Position numbers and translations under genes: made by a program | From: Holdemanella porci | Lineage (GTDB): Bacteria > Bacillota_I > Bacilli_A > Erysipelotrichales > Erysipelotrichaceae | Length of the DNA: 31,197 bases | NCBI RefSeq assembly: GCF_019052655.1 | Contig: NZ_JAHQVB010000023.1 | Coordinates: forward strand, 1 to 31,197 | Reading direction: 5' to 3' | The notes under the pieces: generated by a model | Databases searched by the model: none | Seen by the model: the letters and a program-made list of their open reading frames with translations, nothing else | Told to the model about the DNA's origin: nothing | In this document: positions 7,085-14,131 of the stretch, piece after piece | Position numbering within the stretch: the first letter of the stretch is position 1 | How the letters are laid out: each line of letters begins with the position of its first letter

Positions 7085-7323
7085 CTACTAGATATGGCAG
7101 GTGGTTTCCTCTGGATAAATCCTTGAGACTTTCGATCCCCGGGATGAAGGAATAAGCGTATGCAAATTCAAGTTAATATTGATATAACTATTGTTTTAAT
7201 AGCTATTTTACAACTCATACGAGTGATCATTATTATTCATGAAGAAAACAAAAAGCGCTAACCACCCACTCACAACGGGATTAGCGCTTCTACCTAATCC
7301 AGAGTGACCACCATATCTAGTAG
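7085..7323 (+). repeat. Long inverted arms enclosing toxin gene, copy 2
   Basis: CTACTAGATAT (7085-7095) pairs with ATATCTAGTAG (7313-7323), GGTGGT with ACCACC, and CTCTGGAT with ATCCAGAG. The third block is one base pair shorter than in copy 1; the arms are otherwise retained while the sequence between hairpin and 3' arm has diverged. Confidence 0.75.
7160..7261 (+). CDS. 33-aa hydrophobic peptide, putative type I toxin (copy 2)
   Basis: Encodes exactly the same 33 residues as the 6797-6898 gene. Codon differences are GTC to GTT (Val12), GTC to GTG (Val22) and AAT to AAC (Asn30), all synonymous. The SD is AAGGA in place of GGAGGA, again inside a mini-ORF (ATG-AAG-GAA-TAA). ATCCTT upstream (about 7118-7123) can pair with the AAGGA(A)T-like SD, so the SD may be hidden in the full-length mRNA. 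Same membrane-span layout and same inferred role as copy 1. Confidence 0.8.
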   Translation: MQIQVNIDITIVLIAILQLIRVIIIIHEENKKR

Positions 7324-7333
7324 TCTTTTCTGT
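7246..7333 (-). ncRNA. Antisense RNA, putative antitoxin (copy 2)
   Basis: Same organisation as copy 1: start near 7333, end at hairpin AGCGCTAA...TTAGCGCT (7288-7254) followed by TTTTTGTTTTC. The hairpin loop differs from copy 1: the inner pair CCT/AGG of copy 1 is CCC/GGG here, a change on both sides that keeps pairing. Loop divergence could make each antisense specific for its own mRNA. Confidence 0.75.
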
Positions 7334-7339
7334 ATTTGT

Positions 7340-7368
7340 ATTATAACGAGAAAGATGTTAAATATCAA
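7340..7368 (-). promoter_or_regulatory. Antisense RNA promoter, copy 2
   Basis: On minus: TTGATA (7368-7363), 17-nt spacer, TATAAT (7345-7340). Identical to copy 1. The -35 lies immediately beyond the stop codon of the 7370-7840 gene, so that gene's transcript would run through this promoter. Confidence 0.85.
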
Positions 7369-7369
7369 C

Positions 7370-7840
7370 TTACTGATTTACACCTCGATATAAAGATGTC
7401 ATTTCTGAATTCCCCTTTAATTCTGAAGCCATATATTTAACTAAGAATAAGTCTTTATCAAAATTAGAAGCCAATTCTTTCTGGTAAATCATCATGTCTT
7501 TATCTTTATAATAAGCACCTTTTTTATCGGTAATTAATACAACTCTAAGATTTGGATATTTATTTAACAATAATTCCAGAAGTCTTTGTTCATCCTGAAT
7601 TCCATTTTCTAATTTACTCGCATACTCTTTATTCACAAATATTGTATTTACTTTACTCAAATCAAGATGTCTTACTTCATAATCCACCATATGTAAATAT
7701 ACCGTATTTGATTCATTTAAATAGTTTTCTAAATGTTCATCATTATTATCAATAAATACTGTCTCACAATTCTCATTATGTTCCACTTGAAACTGTTTAA
7801 ATAAATTCCTTAATTTTTCTTCTCTTACATTTAATTCCAT
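7370..7840 (-). CDS. Uncharacterised 156-aa protein, faintly PfkB-kinase-like
   Basis: Start placed at the Met of MELNVREEKLRNLF because AAAGGAGG lies 8 nt upstream; the frame stays open further upstream but without an SD and with unrelated composition. I do not recognise the family. The middle (about 70-125: VNTIFVNKEYASKLENG, then LLNKYPNLRVVLITDKKGAYY) recalls the segment of PfkB/ribokinase-type sugar kinases in which an N-x-x-E-type motif is followed by a beta strand and GxKG turn. However, the DTxGAGD catalytic motif and the N-terminal substrate-binding half are absent, so it is either a degenerate remnant or an unrelated Rossmann-like protein. Its last 14 nt are part of the duplicated module downstream. 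Confidence 0.6.
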   Translation of the reverse strand: MELNVREEKLRNLFKQFQVEHNENCETVFIDNNDEHLENYLNESNTVYLHMVDYEVRHLDLSKVNTIFVNKEYASKLENGIQDEQRLLELLLNKYPNLRVVLITDKKGAYYKDKDMMIYQKELASNFDKDLFLVKYMASELKGNSEMTSLYRGVNQ

Positions 7841-7897
7841 ACAATTAGCCTCCTTTTCTAGTACAATATCACAATTTTCAAAAAAAGGATGAATACA

Positions 7898-7927
7898 TTG
7901 TCTTGAATTTGTATAAAAGCGTATAAT
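7898..7927 (+). promoter_or_regulatory. Promoter of M42 aminopeptidase gene
   Basis: TTGTCT (7898-7903), 18-nt spacer, perfect TATAAT (7922-7927); the SD AGGAGGA follows at 7934-7940. Confidence 0.65.
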
Positions 7928-7950
7928 ACATACAGGAGGAGTTTTAAAAT

Positions 7951-8988
7951 ATGCAACCATTTGATAAAGAATATGTCTGTGACATCGCCAAACAAATTTT
8001 GAATATTGATTCACCAACAGGCTACACAAAAAGAGCCATCGATTTCATGGACGAAGAAGCTAAAAAATTAGGCTACACAACAGGTCGTAACCAAAAAGGA
8101 AATTTATTGATCTATGTAGACGGAAAAGATTCTGAACACACATTAGGATTGAGTGCTCACCTAGATACATTAGGACTTATGGTTCGTTCCATCAAAGACA
8201 ATGGAAAACTTGCCATTACTAAAGTCGGAGGCCCATGCTTACCAACATTAGACGGAGAATATTGTAAGATCTATACTCGTGATGGAAAGGTATATACAGG
8301 AACAATTCTTTCTTGTTCACCAAGCGTACACGTATATCCAGATGCTTCAACATTAGAAAGAAAAGAAGATACAATGGAAGTTCGTATCGACGAAGTTGTA
8401 CACTCAAAAGCAGATGTTGAAAAATTAGGTATCTGCAACGGAGACTTTATTTGTATTGACACAAAAACACAAATCACAGAAAGTGGATTCATTAAATCTA
8501 GATTCTTAGACGATAAGATTTCAGCTACAGCTTTAATGGGCGTACTAAAATACTTAAAAGACAACAACGTCACACCTCAAAGAGACTTAGTCATTATGTT
8601 CAGTACATATGAAGAAGTTGGTCATGGAGCAAGTTGTCTTCCAGAAGAAGTCGAAGAATTATTAGCCGTAGATATGGGATGCATCGGTACAGATCTTGCT
8701 TGTACGGAACAAGACGTTTCAATCTGTGCAAAAGATTCAAGCGGACCATACGACTACGAAATGATTACTCGTCTAGTTGAACTATCAAAAGAAAACAAGC
8801 TTAATTATGCCGTTGATATCTACCCACAATATGGTTCAGATGTCAGTGCCGCATTACGCGGTGGTAACGACATCAAAGGAGCCTTGATTGGCCCTGGTGT
8901 TCATGCTAGCCACGGAATGGAAAGAACACACTATGATGGTGTAGAAAACACAATGAAGCTTGTCGTTAGCTATATCACAAAATATTAA
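7951..8988 (+). CDS. M42 family metallopeptidase (glutamyl aminopeptidase/FrvX-like)
   Basis: 345-aa cytosolic di-metal aminopeptidase, normal length for M42, a family that forms large dodecameric shells and trims peptides. Metal and catalytic residues are readable: H70 and D72 in SAHLDTLG, Asp in RFLDDKISA (188/189), the catalytic Glu pair in STYEEVGHGA (222-223), D242 in LAVDMG, and a His in the C-terminal VHASHGMERTH. An inserted domain occupies about 75-170. Start supported by AGGAGGA 10 nt upstream. It converges with the HAD phosphatase gene and overlaps it by 14 bp at the stops. Substrate specificity cannot be read from sequence. Confidence 0.93.
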   Translation: MQPFDKEYVCDIAKQILNIDSPTGYTKRAIDFMDEEAKKLGYTTGRNQKGNLLIYVDGKDSEHTLGLSAHLDTLGLMVRSIKDNGKLAITKVGGPCLPTLDGEYCKIYTRDGKVYTGTILSCSPSVHVYPDASTLERKEDTMEVRIDEVVHSKADVEKLGICNGDFICIDTKTQITESGFIKSRFLDDKISATALMGVLKYLKDNNVTPQRDLVIMFSTYEEVGHGASCLPEEVEELLAVDMGCIGTDLACTEQDVSICAKDSSGPYDYEMITRLVELSKENKLNYAVDIYPQYGSDVSAALRGGNDIKGALIGPGVHASHGMERTHYDGVENTMKLVVSYITKY

Positions 8989-9850
8989 AATCCTTTAAAG
9001 CAGCTACAATACCCTGTTCTACATTGGACTTGGTCACATGAGCTGCTTTTTCTTTTACATAATCCATAGCCTGGCCCATCGCAAAACTATGAGTTACAAC
9101 ACCAAACATACTCACATCATTTTCACCATCACCAAATGTGAAGACTTTATCCTTATCCCAACCAAACATATCCATCATGCGAACTAAAGTAGCTCCCTTA
9201 CTATATCCCTTAGGCAAAATCTCTAATTCTCTAGGACAAGTACGGAACACTTCATATTGATCTTTAAATTCATTTTTAATATCCAAAGCCAACTGTGTAG
9301 TTACCTCTTCATCCTCAATTGTCTGAATCTTATTTACAGGATATTGAATTTCACTAAGATCCTTAATATACGTAATCTTAGGATATCCATCACGCATATC
9401 TGCAAGCCAAGACCAAGGACCACCCGTCCAAGGAAAATCCTCTGGATATTCTTTTGAATTTCTTAATATTTTTTTCTTTTCCATTATATGATCTGGAATA
9501 TAATCAAATAATCCATCATTAAATACAGCCATTGTCTCACAATTTTTATGCATCAAATACGCAAAAACAGGTTCAACATCTTCCTTATACATCTGTTTTA
9601 AAACATGACGCTCATCCTTTTGAACATCATAATATGCAATACCGTCTACCTCTAACAAATAGCCACCATATACATCCATCTCTAATTCTTTAGCATATGA
9701 AAGTAATCTTGTATAACTTCTACCACTCGCAAGCACAAGCTTTGTTCCCTGCTTTTGACAAGCAATCAATGCTGCCTTCGTTTCCGGTAAAATTTTATTA
9801 TTTGGATCCAATAAGGTACCATCCATATCCATTACAATCGCGTCTAACAT
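8975..9850 (-). CDS. Cof-type HAD superfamily sugar-phosphatase-like hydrolase
   Basis: 291-aa HAD-IIB (Cof/YidA type) phosphatase. Motif I DMDGTLLD has nucleophile D8 and acid/base D10; motif II is LASGRSYTR; motif III the Lys in LPKGYSKGATL; motif IV FGDGENDVSMF near the C-terminus. A C2-type cap lies in between. Start chosen at MLDAIVMD since GGAGGGATG precedes it; the Met 5 codons upstream overlaps that SD. Substrates in this family are broad (sugar phosphates, flavin or pyridoxal phosphates), so none is assigned. Stop overlaps the convergent M42 gene. Confidence 0.92.
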   Translation of the reverse strand: MLDAIVMDMDGTLLDPNNKILPETKAALIACQKQGTKLVLASGRSYTRLLSYAKELEMDVYGGYLLEVDGIAYYDVQKDERHVLKQMYKEDVEPVFAYLMHKNCETMAVFNDGLFDYIPDHIMEKKKILRNSKEYPEDFPWTGGPWSWLADMRDGYPKITYIKDLSEIQYPVNKIQTIEDEEVTTQLALDIKNEFKDQYEVFRTCPRELEILPKGYSKGATLVRMMDMFGWDKDKVFTFGDGENDVSMFGVVTHSFAMGQAMDYVKEKAAHVTKSNVEQGIVAALKDFNIL

Positions 9851-9901
9851 AGTACATCCCTCCATTTAAAAAATAATATATCATAATTTTATAAAAAGTA
9901 C

Positions 9902-9930
9902 TTGCATAACACAACATCTTTTGGTATTAT
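9902..9930 (+). promoter_or_regulatory. Promoter of first tRNA-Asn
   Basis: TTGCAT, 17-nt spacer, TATTAT; about 27 nt before the mature tRNA 5' end. The same boxes and spacing precede the second copy. Confidence 0.8.
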
Positions 9931-9957
9931 ATACAAGCAGTCAAGTGAAAAGCAAAT

Positions 9958-10033
9958 GCCTGAATAGCTCAGTCGGTAGAGCATCCGGCTGTTAACCGGC
10001 AGGTCACAAGTTCGAGTCTTGTTTCAGGCGCCA
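9958..10033 (+). tRNA. tRNA-Asn (anticodon GTT), copy 1
   Basis: 76 nt with encoded CCA. Acceptor GCCTGAA/TTCAGGC, D arm GCTC...GAGC with loop AGTCGGTA, anticodon loop CTGTTAA giving GTT, T arm ACAAG-TTCGAGT-CTTGT, discriminator G. One mismatch at the top of the anticodon stem (T27-C43). Confidence 0.97.
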
Positions 10034-10044
10034 CTTGATTATAA

Positions 10045-10067
10045 AACCAGCTTAGCTGGTTTTTTTA
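10045..10067 (+). terminator. Terminator of first tRNA-Asn
   Basis: AACCAGC-TTA-GCTGGTT followed by a run of T, 11 nt after the CCA end. Confidence 0.9.
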
Positions 10068-10107
10068 TTTCTGAATTGAAATTTGTCTAAAAAATCAAAA
10101 AAAGTGC

Positions 10108-10136
10108 TTGCATAACTCTAATTCTTTTGGTATTAT
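10108..10136 (+). promoter_or_regulatory. Promoter of second tRNA-Asn
   Basis: TTGCAT, 17-nt spacer, TATTAT; spacer differs from copy 1 only in part (shared TTTTGG next to the -10). Confidence 0.8.
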
Positions 10137-10163
10137 ATTTAGGCAGTCAAGTGAAAAACAAAT

Positions 10164-10239
10164 GCCTGAATAGCTCAGTCGGTAGAGCATCCGGCTGTTA
10201 ACCGGCAGGTCACAAGTTCGAGTCTTGTTTCAGGCGCCA
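10164..10239 (+). tRNA. tRNA-Asn (anticodon GTT), copy 2
   Basis: Identical mature sequence to the 9958-10033 gene, 206 bp downstream, with its own promoter and terminator, so the whole transcription unit was tandemly duplicated. Confidence 0.97.
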
Positions 10240-10250
10240 CTTGATTATAA

Positions 10251-10273
10251 AACCAGCTTAGCTGGTTTTTTTT
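10251..10273 (+). terminator. Terminator of second tRNA-Asn
   Basis: Same hairpin AACCAGC-TTA-GCTGGTT with T-run, immediately before the SD of the DUF4186 gene, which may depend on readthrough from the tRNA promoters. Confidence 0.9.
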
Positions 10274-10295
10274 ATTATATATGTAAGGAGAAACT

Positions 10296-10658
10296 ATGAC
10301 AGAATCCGAATGGTTTGAACAACTTTTTAATCGCTTATTCCACTCCAAATTTAGAAGCAGCTTTCATCTGAAACAAAAAGATAAGGAGTATATACAAGCC
10401 AAAGGAATAGACACCATCGAAAAACATGCCATAGATTTTGTCGAAAAAAGATTAGCTCCAGCCTATATCCCCAACGATGGGAAACAAACACCTTTCAAAG
10501 GACACCCTGTATTCATTGCTCAACATGCTACTGGCTGTTGTTGCAGACAATGTTTATATAAATGGCATAAGATCAAATCCAATCAGCCACTAGGCCCCAA
10601 ACAAAAAGCATATATTGTTAAAGTATTAATGACATGGATTCATAAAGAAGTCGATTAA
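10296..10658 (+). CDS. DUF4186 family protein
   Basis: 120-aa soluble protein of the conserved DUF4186 family, function unknown. Family hallmarks are visible: KFRSSFHL near residue 18, KGIDTIEKHAIDFVEKRLAPA, NDGKQTPFKGHPVFIAQHAT and a Cys cluster CCCRQCLYKWHKI that with nearby His could bind metal. Full length. SD AAGGAGA just upstream. It sits directly behind the tRNA-Asn pair and no separate promoter was seen. Confidence 0.85.
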   Translation: MTESEWFEQLFNRLFHSKFRSSFHLKQKDKEYIQAKGIDTIEKHAIDFVEKRLAPAYIPNDGKQTPFKGHPVFIAQHATGCCCRQCLYKWHKIKSNQPLGPKQKAYIVKVLMTWIHKEVD

Positions 10659-10676
10659 TTTGACTTCTTTTTTTAG
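10645..10676 (+). terminator. Terminator after DUF4186 gene
   Basis: AAGAAGTC...GACTTCTT followed by TTTTT; the stop codon lies in the loop. Confidence 0.8.
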
Positions 10677-10760
10677 TTGACTATACTATTCATGGAATTA
10701 AATATCGAATATATATTTATACTATGCGTATTATATATAAATGATATAGGAGATGATCTT

Positions 10761-12071
10761 ATGAACAACCATATGGAAATTCCGTGGCACGAATATACGA
10801 ACAAAGATTCAAAAGTTAAGATTGAAAATGCAAGTCTTACAGAAAAATCCTCCATTATAGGAAGAATTGGATTGATGCTTTTAGCCTGTGGTACAGGTGC
10901 CTGGCGAGTAAGAAGTTCAATGAACACCATTGCTAGTGAATTAAATATTACATGTATTGCCGACATTGGACTTACAAATATTTCCTACACATGCATTGAT
11001 GGAATTGAGTCTCACGCACAATCCTTGTCTTTGCATAATACAAGTGTTAACACATCTAAACTTGCTCGTATGGAAGACTTTGTCTATCACTTTAAAGATG
11101 AATGTAAAACATGCACATGCAATGAAATTCACAATCAATTAGACCAAATCGAAAGCATTCACTCTAGTTACTCCCCCATTATTCTAGGATTAGCTGCAGC
11201 CCTTGCCTGTAGCTGTTTTACCTTTCTACTTGGTGGAGGCCCCATTGAAATGCTTTGTGCCTTTGTGGGGGCAGGACTTGGCAATGCACTTCGAATGAAA
11301 CTCATCAAACATAATTACACCCTATTTTTAAATGTCGCTGCCAGTGTTTCTTTGGCCTGTCTTGTATATGCCTTATTATTTAATTTTTTAGAAACCTATT
11401 TTGGCATATCCACACAACACGAAGCTGGATACATCTGCTCTATGCTTTTCATTATTCCAGGCTTTCCCTTCATCACAAGCGGTATTGACTTAGCTAAATT
11501 AGATTTACGATCCGGTCTAGAAAGACTAGCCTATGCCATTATTATTATTTTAGCTGCCACACTTACTGCATGGATCTGTGCTTTAGTTTTACATCTTCAA
11601 CCCGTTGATTTTGTAAAATTACACATTCCAACATCAACTAAGTTACTTTTAAGACTATTAACCAGTTTTGGAGGTGTCTTTGGATTCTCCATTATGTTTA
11701 ATAGTTCAAAAAAAATAGCCGCCAGTGCCGGATGCATTGGAGCCATCGCAAACACATTACGACTAACACTTGTCGATTTATCTTTACCTGCTGCAGCCGC
11801 AGCCTTTATTGGCGCATTAGCAGCCGGACTACTTGCCTCCATGATCAAAGGAAATACAGGATATCCTAGAATTGCGATAACCGTACCATCCATTGTGATT
11901 ATGGTCCCAGGCCTATATATGTATCGAGCTATCTATAATCTCGAACTCACATCCACCATGTATATTGGAGCTAACTGGCTCATTCAATCTTTATTGATTG
12001 TTTTAGCTCTTCCAATGGGACTTATATTTGCCCGTATCTTAACCGATCCCTCATTTCGATATTGTACATAA
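10761..12071 (+). CDS. ThrE-like threonine/serine exporter family membrane protein
   Basis: 436 aa. Start placed at MNNHMEIPWHEY because AGGAGA lies 7 nt upstream; the frame is open further upstream but without SD. Two-part ThrE layout: an N-terminal soluble domain (about 1-145) with LACGTGAWRVRSSMNTIA, the conserved beginning of the DUF1212 domain, then about ten membrane segments from ILGLAAALACSCF onward, with the second domain (DUF3815-like) carrying FGFSIMFN and PSIVIMVPGLYMYRAI. Both halves, often separate genes in Firmicutes, are fused here. Known ThrE exports threonine and serine; substrate here is inferred. Confidence 0.85.
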   Translation: MNNHMEIPWHEYTNKDSKVKIENASLTEKSSIIGRIGLMLLACGTGAWRVRSSMNTIASELNITCIADIGLTNISYTCIDGIESHAQSLSLHNTSVNTSKLARMEDFVYHFKDECKTCTCNEIHNQLDQIESIHSSYSPIILGLAAALACSCFTFLLGGGPIEMLCAFVGAGLGNALRMKLIKHNYTLFLNVAASVSLACLVYALLFNFLETYFGISTQHEAGYICSMLFIIPGFPFITSGIDLAKLDLRSGLERLAYAIIIILAATLTAWICALVLHLQPVDFVKLHIPTSTKLLLRLLTSFGGVFGFSIMFNSSKKIAASAGCIGAIANTLRLTLVDLSLPAAAAAFIGALAAGLLASMIKGNTGYPRIAITVPSIVIMVPGLYMYRAIYNLELTSTMYIGANWLIQSLLIVLALPMGLIFARILTDPSFRYCT

Positions 12072-12074
12072 AAA

Positions 12075-12102
12075 CGCTGAACTTAATCGTTCAGCATTTT
12101 TT
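12075..12102. terminator. Bidirectional terminator between convergent genes
   Basis: GCTGAAC-TTAATC-GTTCAGC with A-rich left and T-rich right flanks, so it can end both the exporter transcript and the minus-strand 12083-12832 gene, whose stop lies in the hairpin. Confidence 0.85.
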
Positions 12103-12832
12103 GTATACATTCATATAAAATACTATTTGAAACTTCAATATTCTTTTCTAAATTATGTTCGAAATGTGTAAATGGCAAGAATACACCAACACAATACTTT
12201 CCTTTAAAATCACCACAATAGAAGAATGCATTATACAACAAATCTTCAAGCTTCATCATAGAATCCCATAAGCCAGAATAAATTTGTGCATCACTTAACT
12301 TTTCATGAAGCTCTTCAGGCATTTCTTGGACAACCAAGATACCTAAATGCGATTCATTTTGAATAGTTTGAATGGACATGTCCTCTTTAAAACTATGCTG
12401 TTCTAAAAAGCCATACGCTAAGTATCGATTTTTTTCTACAAGCTTTGTAAACATATGCCTCTTTGATTCAGAAATATGAATATCACTTTCTATAATATTT
12501 CCATCCTCATCACTTAAAAGAATCGGATTCTCTTTTCCCTTATCATTAAATCGCAATGGAATCAAAAATGCATTTCTTAATAAATCAAACATACTGTTAC
12601 CGCATACAGCCATTAAAAATGCCGACAGATCTTTATTTTTATATGCAGTAAATAGTGCATTGGTAAATACTTGTTTATCCACAAGTACCCTTTCTTCTTC
12701 TACGCTTGAATCCTCATCACAGGCAACACCTTCATAAAAGGCATCCATTAATCGTTTACAGGCTCTAGGATCCTTGACAATTTTATCAAACAAAGCCTCT
12801 GCCTTTTCTTCCCTAGGAAAAATTGTTGGCAT
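12083..12832 (-). CDS. Uncharacterised 249-aa cytosolic protein
   Basis: No family recognised. Acidic, mostly helical, no signal peptide or transmembrane segment, no metal or nucleotide motif. Segments of note: RACKRLMDAFYEGVACDEDSSVEEER near the N-terminus and KGKYCVGVFLPFTHFEHN near the C-terminus. The start is uncertain: MPTIFPREEK (used here) has only a weak GAAGTGAG upstream, a GTG 20 codons earlier extends the frame, and a GTG at 3 codons earlier follows AAAGGA. The promoter at 12938-12966 fits any of them. Confidence 0.7.
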   Translation of the reverse strand: MPTIFPREEKAEALFDKIVKDPRACKRLMDAFYEGVACDEDSSVEEERVLVDKQVFTNALFTAYKNKDLSAFLMAVCGNSMFDLLRNAFLIPLRFNDKGKENPILLSDEDGNIIESDIHISESKRHMFTKLVEKNRYLAYGFLEQHSFKEDMSIQTIQNESHLGILVVQEMPEELHEKLSDAQIYSGLWDSMMKLEDLLYNAFFYCGDFKGKYCVGVFLPFTHFEHNLEKNIEVSNSILYECIQKMLND

Positions 12833-12937
12833 GATTCTCACTTCTTTTCTAATCCTTTCGGCAAACAGATACAAGAGGTCTTCCTTTAACACACTTTTTG
12901 TATCTGTTTTGATGGCTTGCCTATTCAGACTAAAAAT

Positions 12938-12966
12938 ATTATACTAACTCCAAGAAAATATGTGAA
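12938..12966 (-). promoter_or_regulatory. Promoter of 12083-12832 gene
   Basis: On minus TTCACA (12966-12961), 17-nt spacer, perfect TATAAT (12943-12938). Divergent from the LysR gene starting at 13016. Confidence 0.75.
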
Positions 12967-13015
12967 ATGTATATTTTAAATATATATTATACAAAAATTA
13001 TATGGAGGTTATAAC

Positions 13016-13885
13016 ATGACACTAGACTATTACCGCATCTTTTACTATGTGGCTAAATATAAAAGCTTTTCAAAAGCCGCTCAAATCCTACATAACAACC
13101 AACCCAACATCTCTAGAACCATGAACAACATAGAAAGTGAATTTGGATGTAAGCTTTTAGTACGCTCTCATTCCGGTATTACCCTAACACCCGAAGGTGA
13201 ACAACTCTATGAACATGTTGCGATAGCCATTGAACAACTTTACCAAGGAGAAAGTGAAATCCTTTCAAATAAAACCTTAGAACATGGACATATATCAATT
13301 GGTGTAAGTGAAACGGCTCTAAATATCTTTTTATTGTCCAAACTTGAACAATTCCACAAAGCCTATCCACAAGTCAAAATCAAATTATCCAACCACTCCT
13401 CTATTCAAGCTGTTGATGCCTTAGAAAAAGGTATTGTCGATATTGCGATTGTCACAAGTCCAATCAATATTAAAAAGCCATTACGTGCAACTTCACTCTA
13501 TTCCTTTGAAGAAGTCTTGATTGGTGGAAAAGAATATGAAAGCTTAAACAACCAGATTCTAGACATTCAACAAATCTCGTATTATCCATTTATCACCTTA
13601 GGCAAAAATACAAGTACATATATCTATTATTCAAACTTATTTTTAAATCACAAAATCCCTTTTCATACCGATTTAGAAGTGGCTACTGCCGATCAAATAC
13701 TTCCATTAGTCAAACACAACCTTGGCATTGGATTCTATCCTAAAGAATTAATTTCTAAGGATTCTGATATTTTTGAAATTCAAACAAATATAAAAAATCC
13801 TGAACGAGATATTCTTCTTGTCCAGGATGCAAGTCGTGCAACCAATATTGCCACACGAAAATTTATTGATACTCTTTCTTTATAA
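13016..13885 (+). CDS. LysR family transcriptional regulator
   Basis: 289 aa, normal LTTR length. N-terminal winged helix-turn-helix in residues 3-60 (YYVAKYKSFSKAAQILHNNQPNISRTMNNIE, then LLVRSHSGITLTPEG), linker helix, then the periplasmic-binding-like effector domain from about 90. SD GGAGG 8 nt before ATG. The gene is divergent from the uncharacterised 12083-12832 gene, its most likely target by the usual LTTR arrangement, but the inducer is unknown. Its last 23 bp overlap the convergent small membrane protein gene. Confidence 0.92.
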   Translation: MTLDYYRIFYYVAKYKSFSKAAQILHNNQPNISRTMNNIESEFGCKLLVRSHSGITLTPEGEQLYEHVAIAIEQLYQGESEILSNKTLEHGHISIGVSETALNIFLLSKLEQFHKAYPQVKIKLSNHSSIQAVDALEKGIVDIAIVTSPINIKKPLRATSLYSFEEVLIGGKEYESLNNQILDIQQISYYPFITLGKNTSTYIYYSNLFLNHKIPFHTDLEVATADQILPLVKHNLGIGFYPKELISKDSDIFEIQTNIKNPERDILLVQDASRATNIATRKFIDTLSL

Positions 13886-14060
13886 TTGAATCCATTGCCA
13901 GGCAAGCAAGTCCTATTCCTAACATTCCGAATTCGGAACGGATATCAATTTGATTCAGTACAGAAAGAACGGCAACTCCAATTCCCATCGCAAGTGCAAC
14001 TGCCTTTAAAATAAGGTGTACCATTGCGTTCATATCCATTTTTTCTACTTCATTTTGCAT
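13863..14060 (-). CDS. Small membrane protein, 65 aa
   Basis: Start placed at MQNEVEKMDMNAMV, preceded by AAAGGGG; the frame is open upstream without SD and runs back into the transporter gene. Two hydrophobic stretches, about 17-37 (LILKAVALAMGIGVAVLSVL) and 46-60 (FGMLGIGLACLAMDSI), make two probable membrane spans; charged C-terminus KKEYQ. It follows the YeiH-like transporter with a 71-bp gap and could be in one transcript. No function assigned. Confidence 0.65.
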   Translation of the reverse strand: MQNEVEKMDMNAMVHLILKAVALAMGIGVAVLSVLNQIDIRSEFGMLGIGLACLAMDSIIKKEYQ

Positions 14061-14131
14061 ATTGTCATAACCCCTTTCGCAAACGAGCCTTATTGTATCA
14101 TTACATACAATTTTTCTCAAGTTATGAATTT

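Larger units (their letters stand above)
6673..7383. repeat. Two tandem ~347-bp copies of a toxin/antisense-RNA module
   Basis: 6673-7019 and 7036-7383 align almost end to end (363-364 bp offset) with scattered substitutions and one 1-bp indel. Each copy contains a peptide gene on + and an antisense RNA gene on minus. The 16-bp junction 7020-7035 is A/T only apart from one G. The right edge of copy 2 includes the last 14 nt of the 7370-7840 gene, and copy 1 carries a version of the same 14 nt (CGG for CAG), so the duplication took a piece of that gene's 3' end with it. Confidence 0.93.

Noticed and set aside
8271..8573. 100-aa minus-strand frame inside the M42 peptidase gene
   Set aside because: Shadow of a conserved enzyme with all catalytic residues on the plus strand; no SD.
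14093..14115. Hairpin ATTGTAT...ATACAAT between the YeiH-like gene and the small membrane protein gene
   Set aside because: On the transcribed (minus) strand it lacks a T-run, and no plus-strand transcript is expected there.
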